Source: Armigeres subalbatus
Taxonomy: Eukaryota > Arthropoda > Insecta > Diptera > Culicidae
DNA: 64,000 bases
NCBI RefSeq assembly: GCF_024139115.2
Contig: NC_085141.1
Location: forward strand, 400,293,591-400,357,590
Direction of reading: 5' to 3'
In this document: one piece after another, positions 34,151 to 46,596 of the stretch
How the letters are laid out: each line of letters begins with the position of its first letter
Position numbering within the stretch: position 1 is the stretch's first letter
The notes under the pieces: generated by a model
Database searches by the model: none
Told to the model about the DNA's origin: nothing
What the model saw: the letters and a program-made list of their open reading frames with translations, nothing else
Position numbers and translations under genes: made by a program

Positions 34151-35294
34151 AACTATTTATAAGAGAAGCATCACTTTCATCCGTTACCACAGAATTTGAT
34201 TTGGGACTAATCACTATCTCTTAGATGGAAGCAATGCACTCTCCAGTAGTCGAGATCTGTCCTGGCCACGTCCTTGCGAATGCTGAGGAAGGGAAAGAAT
34301 GGTTAGTTTGACACTTAAAAAAGTTACAACTTCTAGTGGAATTTCTAATTTCTCGTTAGATTAAACCCATTAAACGAGGATGGACCGTTTGGTCGAAAGT
34401 CAATCGGCCGATGCCGGATGTGGCTGCAAGTGAACATATTGCCGAAAATGTCATTCGGCCGAGCAGGTCATTTAACCGGAAAAGACGTTTGGCTGAATAG
34501 GTCATTTGATTTTACCTCGTTTGGCATAAAGTCGTTCCAAGCCATGCCAGAATATCGTTTGGCATAATGGTCGTTTGCAATAATGTTCATATGGCATAAT
34601 TGTTATTAGAGCTTTGTGACGAAAGAGATTTGTAGAGCAGTTCAGTTATGTGGTTTTCACCGTACGTATGTAGAATACATGAAAATTAGACATTAATTGG
34701 CGCAGCGAAAGAAGAAGGTTCCTGTAGCATTAGAATAGCATTAGCATTGTTACGGTGTAATTCATAGATTGGACACTAGTGATACTCATGTTTTACTTTT
34801 CAAGATCCTTATCTAGAATGCTATCAGAAATCAAGAAGGGGAGTGGTCCTTGATTCCAGTCTTAAACAAAAATAACAAAAGCATGAGGATTACTACTCCT
34901 GGTCACGCCCATCTTCACCGTAACTAGGGAGAGGAAGGAAGTGTTGATGTGGTACTTACTTAACGAGAGGCCACCGACTTAGAGACACCCTCATAAGTAC
35001 CACGGTGTTGGATAATGAGGAAGGTATTTTTTGGGTTAGTATTTGCCTGTAGCTGGCAATGTAACTGTGGTAGATCTTACCCCGTAACACGCCACGTAAA
35101 GGTCTCTACCCAGCATTACGGGTCGCGAAAGAAGAAGGTTCCTGTAAAACGGGAACATTTCTAATATAAACACGCTAGCTAGAAAAATTAGCATGACATT
35201 GGTGACTTTTTTATTATCCATGTAAGTATTAGTAGGGAAACTAACCCAATGCACAATAAAAAAGATTCTTATTCCGTCATGTGTTTCGCAAAAC
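34151..35294. other. Non-coding spacer with degraded minisatellite and a short duplicated motif
   Basis: 34380-34620 holds degraded GGCCGAAAATGTC-type units (reverse orientation of the minisatellite at 21.5 kb). GCGAAAGAAGAAGGTTCCTG occurs at 34705 and again at 35125, suggesting a small dispersed repeat. No gene. Confidence 0.45.
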
Positions 35295-35405
35295 TCTTCT
35301 TAAAGGCTCATACATACAGACATTACTTCAATCTGTCGAGCTGAGTCTATTGGTATAATACTATGGCTCCCCGGGCCTTCTATCAAGAGCTCAGTTTTGG
35401 AATGA
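35295..35405 (-). repeat. HINE-like element head fragment
   Basis: TCGAGCTGAGTCTATTGGTA, ACTATGGCTCCCCGGGCC and TTCTATCAAGAGCTCAG match the conserved head in reverse orientation. Nothing else of the element is attached. Confidence 0.55.
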
Positions 35406-35639
35406 GCCTAAAGCCAGCGCTGACAAAAGTCATCATTGCAGTCCGCAGTGCCACAGTAGCGACAAGTTGTTGAATCATGACTGGTATGGCCTTTGCTTTC
35501 GCCGTGCAACCAAATCATCGTGTTTTTCGGTTTCTTCATATGATGGCTATTGACTATTGAATAACTATTTATCAGCTCTGTATATAGCTTTTGCGTTCAC
35601 TTAGAAGAAAAATAAACAAAAACAAATGATATTTTGAAA

Positions 35640-35900
35640 TTTTCAGCCAAATGGCCCTTTCTGCCAAACGACCATGTCGGTCAAATAGAATTTTAGACCA
35701 AATGACCGTTTCCGCAAAAAACCATTTCGGCCAAACGACCTCTTAGGGAAAATGGCTTTTACGACCAAATTATCAGTTCCGCATGTCACTCTCGGCCTAA
35801 AAACTTTTTCAGTAAAATCGTTTCCAACCAAATAACCGTTTCGGCATATTGTTCAATTTGTCCAAAGTGTTTCGCCGTATCACTTCCAGTCAATCGACCC
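35640..35900. repeat. Degraded TTCGGCCAAACGACC minisatellite
   Basis: Units such as CATTTCGGCCAAACGACC at about 18-bp spacing, diverged from the array at 21.5 kb. Confidence 0.65.
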
Positions 35901-36474
35901 TTTCCTTTGGACAATTTTCTGTAGCGGCGTAAGTCGCCTGTGCGTATTTGCTTGCTGTGGATTGTGGCAAATATACTCTATATACAAATATACTATATTT
36001 GATTGTGGGTTCGATTCCGCCCTAGTAAGGAGAAAACTGTGCGTAAAGCGGAAAATTATCCGCTCGTCTATTGTGTTACTTTGCTGTGTATTGTCTAATG
36101 CTAGGTGCAAAGTATTAAGTCTGTGCGACTTCTGGTCGAAGACGTAGATCCTGACATTTAAAAAAAATTGAAATTCAAAAGATTCTTCCGTAAATGTCTT
36201 GAAAATATTCGGAAATAATCCAGAAAAAAAAGTGAGAAACGAACGCAGTCAAAACAAAATCACCACGCCGATTAATTCCGCCACCGGCTAAAACGACTTT
36301 CGGCATGAAGCTGAAAACGACGCCGCCGACGATTTTCGAAGCGGCGCACACTTCTATTTAGACGATGCTGTGTCAGAGTAGTAAGAAGTATGTAGTGAAA
36401 AGTGAGCAGTAAGAAATAAAAAGTAAGTAGTGCTGGCTCATATGGCCGAAGGCCGAATGATCATTAGGCAGAAT
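35901..36474. other. Non-coding spacer
   Basis: No gene. GTGAGCAGTAAGAAATAAAA-type low-complexity repeats at 36380-36430 and a minisatellite scrap at 36440-36470. Confidence 0.4.
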
Positions 36475-37204
36475 AAGGGGTTCCATTTTTACCGCTTCCC
36501 GGGAAACGGGAAACAAAATATTAATTTCCCGGGATTCCGGGAAATAAAACAATTATGCGAAATTCAAATTAGAAGCTGTTTTTCCTGGAATATGACTTGA
36601 AGAAATAACTTAGGATAAAAATATACATTCGACCTCAAGGGATTGACGCTTGCAAACATTGTTCTCAAATGATCAATGAATTGTTGAACAATTCATTGTC
36701 TGAGAATGTGTTCGATTCAATTCGTAAAGTACAATCAAGATTAAATAATTCTTTTGATCAAACTTTTTTAAATCAATTTCCGAAGAGAACCAAAATCGCA
36801 TAAAGTAGGGGGAGTAAAAAAAAATAAAAAAGTTCGATGAGTTTTTGATGTTAGACGGTTTTAATGACCTTATATTTAGAGGTGATCCAGCCCAGGGCTG
36901 CAAACCTCTCTAATAAAGACATAAAAACAGACATTATATACCTAAAATCTTTAATTTTTTACTCTGACATGTCCAGATAGTTAATTTTAAATGGCTCATC
37001 ATAATTTTGAAAAAAAAATTATAATATTATAAATTAAAAAATATTTCAGACATATCTCAAAACAAAAACGCGTGTTCGGAACATAAGTTTGTTCCGAATT
37101 TGAATCAAATACAAAATATATTAGTATAATAGTATCTCGGGAAACTAGAGTTTACATCCTGGGAATCGAGAATCCCGGGAAATTGTTTCACGAAATGGAA
37201 GCCC
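36475..37204. mobile_element. Non-autonomous TIR element with GGGAAA/TTCCCGGG repeats at the ends
   Basis: Left end GGGGTTCCATTT and right end AAATGGAAGCCC are inverted. Subterminal TTCCCGGGAAA-type words occur at both ends. A 10-bp direct repeat TAGGCAGAAT lies at 36465-36474 and 37205-37214 and looks like a target duplication. No transposase. Confidence 0.6.
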
Positions 37205-37214
37205 TAGGCAGAAT

Positions 37215-38606
37215 GAGAAGTACGTAGTAAAAAAGTAAAATATTAGAAGTAATAGCTTAGCTTTAGCTTAGCTTAGCTTTTACTGACTACCCATATCTAT
37301 GGTTGCTACTCCGTGTATGGCCAGAATCCGTGAAATTGCACAAGGAATCAACTGAATGATTAACTGGGATTGTTCAAGCATTCTCAATATGCAAGTTTCA
37401 GTGACTCTAATGTCCAAATGATCAATACCGGCGCCGGCCGCGTCCTTGTAGTCAGTTAGGAAGAGGGAAGGAATATTAGTAGGTGGCTTTTGCTATTTGA
37501 AAACCGTGTTTACCTCTGCGTCTCCACAAAAACCACAGGAGGGATTATCTGTTAGTTATGTTGTGATTCCAACATTTTCTAATGTTATTTTAAAAATACG
37601 GTAAATTTGGTACTATAAAACCTTTTTAGTCAAATGCAAAATTGATAGATTTGAGAGTTTTCGATCAATTTAAAAGTCTTATTTTCACAGTGAAAACTGT
37701 CAGATTAAAAATTGTAAAATAATCAAACTTACTTTAACATTTCACATTTTTGGCAACTCTAGCAGGGCGGTGCGATGTGGAAACAAAAGTTTTTTCATCC
37801 GTCATTTTTTGGTGCTCACAAAAAAAGAAATTAAATTTATTTGGATAATGTTCTGCTGATACAGATGGCATTCCCAATCCATAAGCCCAAGCTCACGCTT
37901 ATGATCGGATAAGTCATACTTATGAAAAGTTTGTTTTTGGAGCGATCATATAGCCTTTACCGTATACTTAGTATACGAGAAAGGCAAAAAATATGCTAAC
38001 ATCCGAAATCTCTAATTTTCATCCGCAGAACTTCAAAATCAAACAAATCAAGGTTTTTTACCTTCGCGATGCCACTGAACGTTCGGATAAAAATATATTC
38101 GACGAGGAAAAAATTGCTGCACCTGCTGAAGAGGGAATTCCTTCTCTGAAGGTGTATATGTGATAAGGTAGGCGTTTGAAAGCGGGAAATGGAATAGAAT
38201 TAGAAGTTTCGTCAACGATACAGGGATGATGTATTCACTACTTCGGTAAGTCCGTTCCTTTTTCACCTAACGCGTCAACGCGACTTCAAAACATGAATGA
38301 GTGCTGATTGTAACATGTAAAGGGAAAAGGGAGCAATTTCACCACTCTAAGGAAATTACTTGCCACAGGTACAAGAACACATTTTTCATAGTTGATTCAT
38401 TAAAACCAATGGTTGGAGTATTACCATTCATATCAAATGTAGTACTTTTGAAAAATAATCAATTTTAGTTCATTTGAGATCATTTTAGAAATTCAACCTG
38501 CTTAAAAATAACTGATGGGGATAATATGAGTCGAGACAATTTGAGCAAGTGTGAATTTTCAATCAAAACTTTTTTTTTATTTTCTCCAGTAATGAAGTTA
38601 TTTCCT
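37215..38606. other. Non-coding spacer containing small repeat scraps
   Basis: TAGCTTAGCTT simple repeats at 37255-37290. TTTTTGGCAACTCTAGCAGG at 37746 recurs at about 41669. A minus-strand head end of the HINE-like family (GTATACTTAGTATACG hairpin) lies at 37920-37990. No gene. Confidence 0.45.
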
Positions 38607-39430
<824 letters not shown>

Positions 39431-41199
39431 ATAAGTATTCTGTTGCGCATAACATTCTGGGTTTATTCACCACTGCTGTTGAGAGAATAACGTGTTGCGA
39501 ATATATTGTTCCAGAAATTTCAAGTAGCGATTCAACTTTTGGCGTAAAACCATTGGTAGAACACCGTGTTCTATCGCAGCTCTGTTGACCCATGATCCAT
39601 GGCGATTTATGGTTTCAATTGCTGTTGTTAAACCACTGCTTCTGATGACCTACACAATTGTAACACCATACAATATTTTTTTAGTCATATTAAACTTAAT
39701 GTGAAACCCTTTAGAAACTTTAGATTTGAAATAATCTACCTCTCGCTTTCATCATGGCACAATTCTCAAAAATCAAGATGCAGCAACCACAAAACTATTT
39801 TTTTTAAATTTTGGAAATGTAAATAAATTTAAATTTGTTTATTTCAACATGCCGATATCGCCCCTCTCATCGATGCTCATGTTACCCCAACGAGTGATTA
39901 GTTGAAATTGACATTGTGTTACATCAAATGTATTATTTATATGGAAATCAAATACTTTCAAAATGCAAATAATGAATAGACAAAGTTATCTTAACTTCGA
40001 AAATAAGCAAAATAAGACAAAATAGACTTGATCCTTATTTAAGATAGTCCAATTCATATAATTTTCCTAATATTTATTTCGTTATTAAAAATTTAACATT
40101 TTGTGGGATGAAAACCTGAAACTAATTTTGAAAACAGCTTACATTGTTTCATCATACGAACAGGCACCTGGGTGGAGCTAATAGTTCAACAGGTTATTGC
40201 ATTTTCATCTTGAAATAGGCATTGGCCATTCCACCCCGTTGGCGAAATTACCCCCTCCTTCCCTATTTATAGGGATATGATCACCCAACACCAAAGTCAT
40301 GTTGAATATTTGTAGGTTTTTTGGACTACTGATTACGATTTGTTCTATCGTTTTCGTTAACTTTTTTAGTAAAACACCAGTAAAATTTAAAAATGCTTAG
40401 TATATAAATTGCATTCAATATATTGATATATTTATAAATTCTTGTATTGACATCTATTGAAAAAAAAAACAAAAACAATCCAGTTGGTGTTTCAGAATTC
40501 TGATATTGCGGTGCCTCCACTTAGTTAGTTCGTTGAAATTTCTATTCATCGCTATGTAAAATAAAACCAACAACTATTCAATAGTTTCTCTAACTTGTAA
40601 CAAGTAAACTGTACTTTTCTCGCTTATCATTTTTTACAGTACTCAAATTAATTTGTGAGGAGGGTGTTGATTGTCCTTTTGAAAAGTTAAGATTTTTTTT
40701 TGTGCTGTCCGCTTGGTTAATTTGTTTTCTTTTTATCATGTACTCGTAATCCACACTCTTGGTAATTCATAACAAATGTATCACTGCATGGAAAACATTC
40801 TCTTTTATTGTTCCCAATCACAACTCGTATTTAACATTCTTTATTAAGATTATTTAAACATTTTTTTCTATTAAACCTACACAGTATAAAAATGTTACAG
40901 CATATATGATGTAACAAAAAGGCTCCGTTCGATTCGACTCATTTTTCCATCACTTTTTAAAATTACAGGTCGTCGTTACTATGGAGCTTGTATTCAATAT
41001 TGTATACAAGAAAAAGTTGGATGTAAAATTAGAGGCTATTGAACACAAAAATAAGCGTTTAAATATTTCCATGGCGTGTAATTTACAGAATTTTTAACTG
41101 TGTATATATCAAATTGTTTTGTGAGAAACAGAGTAGAACATGATATGTCGAATATACGGTAAGCTAATCGTTCTGAACATAAAGTGTACTGCCGTCTTA
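39431..41199. other. AT-rich non-coding spacer
   Basis: No gene or clear repeat recognised. Confidence 0.4.
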
Positions 41200-41430
41200 A
41201 GAAATATTAGTTCGCGTTCGATCGTGTTTCCTTTAATGAGCAGAACGATCGCGCGATCACAGAGATATTAGGCTTTGCGTTGTGCGGGTAATTAAATTAA
41301 TTAACAAATAAAAAATTAGTGCGTGTTCTATCGTGTTTCTATTAGTACGCAAAGCGATCGCGCGATCATCGAAATATTTTGTTCTGCTAAGTGCGGTCGA
41401 TAAGTCAACTAATTAGTGCGCGTTCGATTG
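41200..41430 (+). repeat. 109-bp tandem repeat with CGATCGCGCGATC palindrome (locus 1)
   Basis: The palindrome CGATCGCGCGATC occurs at 41246-41258 and 41355-41367, 109 bp apart. Flanking words such as GTGCG(T/C)GTTC(T/G)ATCGTGTTT are also repeated, with a partial third unit. A related array lies at 63560-63830 with the same period. Confidence 0.75.
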
Positions 41431-41812
41431 TGTTTTTGTGGTAACTTCATCAAACTACACGCTACACACGGCAAACCGTTTACCAAAACGAACCCTGCTA
41501 CACTTCCTATCCCATATATATGGGTCACCAGTTTTTACACATTGAGGATGATGTTAGTCCCAAACATCATCTGTTGGTTCTCTGTGTAATTACAGCTGAC
41601 CTGGCAATAACGGAGTAGCAACCGTGGGCGGTCAATCATGCTCATGCTCATGCTCTGCATGCTCACATTTTTGGCAACTCTAGCAGGATAAAACAACGTA
41701 ACTGGCAGCCCATGACTGTCAGTGACAGTTGCATGATTGAAAAGATTGATTGAAACAGAAATAAACTCTCGTTCTGGATGCCGTTACCGCTCCCGAGAAA
41801 AAATACGTGTCC

Positions 41813-42040
41813 ATGCGAGTTTTTGCTGCAAACGAAGCTGTAAGTTATATGATTTTATTATAATTCATTCTCTTAAGTACCCATTTTCTCCAAATCCAGA
41901 ACGAGAAGAACCCTCCGTACGAGCCTCCGTATAAAGAAGAAATCCTCCTACAACTACTTCACTACGGCGCCAACTCAAGAGGAAACGAAATAATGATTCG
42001 GAGCAGTGGTGCGAATTCTCAGAAATTTAATAAAGATTAA
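41813..42040 (+). CDS. Candidate small two-exon ORF of unknown function
   Basis: ATG at 41813 opens MRVFAANEA. A 60-nt intron-like segment follows (41840-41899) with a perfect GTAAGT donor, a T-rich 3' part and a CCAG acceptor. The phase is kept and the second part runs NEKNPPYEPPYKEEILLQLL onward to TAA at 42038, with an AATAAA nearby. It would give about 55 residues, with no family I recognise. It lies 400 bp downstream of the 109-bp repeat, so it may belong to an unrecognised retroelement leader. Support is limited to splice signals and an open phase. Confidence 0.3.
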
Positions 42041-42346
42041 AAGTAGTATCATCTCCGGAGTCATTTCAAGAAAAAACTTAATTGTCATTAACAATCAAAT
42101 TAATTTATGTATAAAGTAGATAATTAAAATTCTAACCTCATGATATAAATTATTTGTAAATAAATTTCATTTTGAAATTTTGAAAATTATTTTGAAAGCT
42201 GCATCCCATACCTCGCTGTGAAATTATTTTCATGATTCTACTTTTTCTTTGGATGACAGAATTCATTCTTCTGCTAGCGTATTGCACACGCAGCCCGCAG
42301 TGACAGTCCATTCAGTTCACTCGCTGCTGCGTGAATGCGAGGGCCC

Positions 42347-42354
42347 TATATAAA
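42347..42354 (+). promoter_or_regulatory. Possible TATA box
   Basis: TATATAAA sits in a locally GC-richer stretch (CGAGGGCCC just upstream), with CTATCACTTG about 20-25 bp downstream. No gene is recognised after it. Confidence 0.25.
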
Positions 42355-43501
42355 TGCATGGGTGAATACTATCACTTGAAAGACAATGACAGGAAATTTG
42401 TGCCGAATGATCATCAGCTTCAGCCCGCTGTTGGCAAACCGAGTTTGCTAAGCTACTCCTGCTTTGCCTTGCTGACTGAAAGGCACCGTCATAGGCAAAG
42501 AGGAACAGAGAAAAATACAAAACAAAAGAATCACACTCAGCAGGCATTGTTGATAAATTGCACCACTGATTCGGAGTACGAGGCAGGTAACAGCACATTC
42601 AAGCGGGCATTCGTTCTTTGAGTACAATATGTCCGGGATTAGTATGGACCACAGCCCATTTATGACCGGACAGTACTAGATAACGCCGAGCCAAGAGGTG
42701 CGGCTGTGAAACTAAGCCACGAAAGAGGCCCCGAGGGACACTGAAAGCAGACACTTAAAAAAAAAAGGTCGCTCCATCCTCGGCTCCATCATGGACAACA
42801 GGAGCAGTATTACGAATAATTAATTATACGAAATGTGGTTTAGCAATAAATACATATCTAAAACAAATAAAATTCCAACAATAAATAATTAGGGAATGAA
42901 TCAAAATGGGTAAAATGGCTCTTGTCGAAGTTTATATCGGAGTGAAATTTTTGCATTGGTAGATTTAACAGTCTTATACTTTCTACTGAAAATCACATTT
43001 TCTTAAAATTACCAACGTTTCTTTTAATTTTACCAACGATTTTTTTTTGTGTAGTAATTGTGGAGATGCAGAGGTATTCTCGGTCTGATCAATATTTGGG
43101 AGCTGCTGAAACGTGCACCTCGAGAATAGATGGTAAATCCCAACCACTATTCACTTGGATCGAAGTGCAATTTGCACCAGCTCTGATCAATCACGGAGTA
43201 GCATCCATTGATATGTACAGTCAGTCTACGCTACACAGAATAAAATAATGAAAAGTAAACAGCGCGTAAAACTTGAGATGCGGAAATTTACACTTTTCTA
43301 CGCGGAAATGGACCTCTTCCTAACAAGTTTGCTTACAACTTGCAAGCAATATTGACGATTCACGTCAAATATTGTATACATTTAGGCTATATCACGCGTG
43401 GAATTAAGCTAATAATGGTGTTCCATTTATGTGCATCATCTTTAGCGTAAATTTCAGTGGATTTTTCTATCTGTGTAGGCTAAGCGAAAGGCAAAAATGA
43501 A
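42355..43501. other. Non-coding spacer
   Basis: Open frames of 60-96 codons (42331-42621 and 43060-43248) have no recognisable domain. No other feature seen. Confidence 0.35.
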
Positions 43502-44138
43502 TACCGTGCGGGACTGAAATCCGTACAGCACCGAAATCCGTCCACCTCATGAGATATCAATAAATTAAAGGTGGTTAAAGGTAATTAATGTAGGAATAAT
43601 TAATCTTATCCTGTTCAGATACTTGACAGTAAGCTTCTAGGGCATAGAATTGGAAAAAAAGCTTTGAATTTAAAACAACAAAAATCAAAAACAAATTTTG
43701 TTTTCGGGTAGAGCATAATTGCACCAAAAGTAACTGTGTTTCAATTGCTAATTGCAAATCATTACATAAGATAAGCGGAATACAAATGGAAGGGATCGCT
43801 TCTCAAGGTGCGTATCGAACTATTTACAGTGGTAGTTTAGTCAATCAGACTGTTTCAATTTAAATATTTAGTGAAGAAATAGCTGTACGGATTTTGATCC
43901 TTTGATTCGAAATCCGTCCACGGTGGACGGATTTCGTGTCAGGAGTAGTTGATTTAATTCATTATTTTATCATGTTTTTTCGGAGTTTTTAATGAGTAAA
44001 TGTGAAACAATCCAAAAGTTGAAGCCTTCATGCGCCTGTGTCAATGACAAACGTTTTATTTACATTCGATTCCTATTTTCTAATGACTTTTTCATACACT
44101 AAGGTGCTTAAGTGTACGGATTTCGATGCCCCACGGTA
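43502..44138. mobile_element. MITE with TA target site (Tc1/mariner-like)
   Basis: Left end TACCGTGCGGGACTGAAATC plus CGTACA and right end TGTACGGATTTCGATG plus CCCCACGGTA are inverted over about 26 bp with few mismatches. TA flanks both ends. The interior includes the palindrome CGAAATCCGTCCA, CGG, TGGACGGATTTCG at 43908-43936, itself an echo of the end sequence. No transposase. Confidence 0.75.
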
Positions 44139-46029
44139 CCAGAAAAATGTTAAATGATTCATTTATGAGCTTATTTGTTCCCAAACAATTTGAGAAAAAA
44201 GAACGTGGATTGCGTGGTATTGCATATAAGCCCTTCGGTAGCCCATAGAAAAGGCGAGAAGACTAAATGATTTCTAAAATAATAGGTTTCACATAGTAAT
44301 GAAAGCCCGTAAATATTCTCTGATGATTGTTATTTGTGATAATGATTTCACATGGAAGGAGAACGTAAGTATTCTCAGTTTTTGAAGCTCATATAGACCT
44401 AACGCAGCTAATCTACAGATGCGTAGCCAAATAGCAGATCATTCTTAGGAGTACTGGGTTCAATTCCCAGTCCAGTCTATGGCTTTCTCGTCTTTTTTAG
44501 GGATACCTACGTGTTAGTCACATGAATACAATTACTTAACAGTTAATAAACTTGGAAATAAATACTAAGTCCCATTCTTTTGATGTCGTTGATAGGTGTG
44601 ATATCAATATAAAAAGAATAGAAGAAGGATAATAGCAATAAACAAGTAGATTATCCAGAAATGAAAAAAGCATTTTTTTTTCAAATACGGCAACCCATAT
44701 TACAAACCCAGATTTCGTCGGCCAATCATCTGTTCCGGCGAGTATTCTGAATTATTCACCCTTAGTCACATTAGTCTAAATGTGCACTTCCGCCTTTTTG
44801 CATTTGCAGTTACTTTTGTTTGCCAATTTAATACATTTTAATAATAATAAAATTTTATGACATTAGGGATCCCGGTTCGCACGGTTCCACCAAACACCTA
44901 CCAGAAGCAACCAAGTGCCAAAGAGGTGGGTGAGAACTGAATGTTCCATACTCATATGTAGATACCATGTAACCCAAACAAGCGGGAATGCAAGTTAAGC
45001 CAAGCAAGCATAAGGATGGGTGTGAAATTGCATTCACTCCATCCGAAAGTGAACTTCCGCAAATCTACGCGTTAGGGTTCGGAACCGATCGTGATCTGCG
45101 ATTCCGTACCCGTGACAGCGATAAGCATCGGTTTCGGGGTCGGATTTTAAACGGAATGTTTACATGCATGCTCTATAGTTTTTCCTGTTTGCCATGTCCT
45201 GGATCATCGCCGCATTCCAATCCACCCCGCTGGCGGTGTGCTGGTGGTTCGAAAGGCCAAAGAGATGCGATATTCTCATTTTTTCGCCGAATGATGGTCT
45301 GCCTGCAGTTCGGGAACTTTTTTACCCGGTTGCTCCCTTTTCCGCTTTTCAGTTAATATTTTGCTATCCTCTTAGCAAATTGGATTTAGAGCTCCAGAGC
45401 TCTGCATAGTCGCTGTCATGTGCTTCGTCGCATCAGTTCATTCATTTGGTAGAGAAGAACGGTGCCGGGGGTGTCTGGAAAAGTGTGTATCATACAACAA
45501 TTAAGTATTATTTTTCATCGTTTACTCTTACTCGAGCTGTTTTTAAATGGGGAAATGGATGGAGGCGGAGGGAATGTTGCCTTTTTCGCTGACTGCTGTA
45601 TCCTGGTGAGGATAACCAGGAAAATAGCTTTCCCATAGGAGTTTAACCATTTCTACTTGGTATAGAGTTTTATTAGACCATTTGAGCCAACCCAATCGTG
45701 CTGTGAAGATCAGCTCTATTCATTAGGCATTCTATTGGGAGGGTGTTTGTTTTATGTTAGGTATGAAAAGAAATAATCGTTTAATTTTAAACACTTAAAC
45801 TATGAGCGTGAATTGCATATTGAAGGTAGCTGATCACGATATAATGTTTTATGAATTGAAGATATTCTCAGGCTTACGGCTTCATATGAATTTCATTTAA
45901 AACAGTGTGTGTCACATCTATGAAATGATGAAATATTATTACAAAAATGTATGAAAAGACAAACAATTTATCTTCAATTAGATATTCAGCTTGAAATACA
46001 AAAGTGTCTTTATGATCTTTATGTAGTGA
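44139..46029. other. Non-coding sequence, partly possibly single-copy
   Basis: No gene. 44870-45480 is of balanced composition with frames up to 122 codons (44988-45356) but no recognised domain. A T-arm-like GGGTTCAATTCCCAG at 44457-44471 has no complete tRNA cloverleaf around it. Confidence 0.35.
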
Positions 46030-46298
46030 CTCATTTTTCGGATGGGCCATATGGCAGGAAGTTAATCGGCATATATAGAAGCAAGTTATTTGACCGGAAA
46101 TGTCGTTTGGCCGAAAATGTCGTTCGGGCGAACAGGTCATTCAACAGAAAAAGATTGTTGGCTGATTAGGTCATTTGGCCGAAAATACCGTTTAACCGAA
46201 ATACACTTATAAGTGTATATAAGTGTATTTCGGTTGAACGGTATTTTCGGCCAAATGACCTAATCAGCCAACAATCTTTTTCTGTTGAATGAGCTGTT
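46030..46298. repeat. Minisatellite remnant folded into a long near-perfect hairpin
   Basis: Arms 46137-46210 and 46219-46292 are reverse complements at 73 of 74 positions around an 8-nt loop. The sequence is of the GGCCGAAAATACCG minisatellite type. Upstream units from about 46030 are more diverged. Confidence 0.85.
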
Positions 46299-46596
46299 GC
46301 AACCTCAGCAACATTTTCGCCGAGATCTAGGTAATTTTTTTCCGAAATTTCCTCATAACTTTACCGAAAATTGGCAAAGTTGACATTTTAACGAGATCTC
46401 GGTAACGATTCCCGATGACTCGATAAAGTTTGAAGGGGGATCAATCTGCACAGATTCAAAAATTGCATGCACTGTTGAATACAAAAAAAACTCGTTCAAG
46501 AAAACGCGAAAAAGGTTGAATATCTACTTATCTTGAAGAAAAAAAAAATATTCCATCAGATAGCATCTCATGTATCAAACCAAGTTTTGGAAAAAA
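46299..46596. other. Non-coding spacer
   Basis: Short repeated words around CGAGATCT(A/C)GGTAA at 46323 and 46390. No gene. Confidence 0.4.

Noticed and set aside
44400..44480. tRNA gene (GGGTTCAATTCCCAG T-arm)
   Set aside because: No matching acceptor, D or anticodon arms could be found around it.
44988..45356. 122-codon frame as a host gene
   Set aside because: No domain, signal peptide or splice context that I can support.
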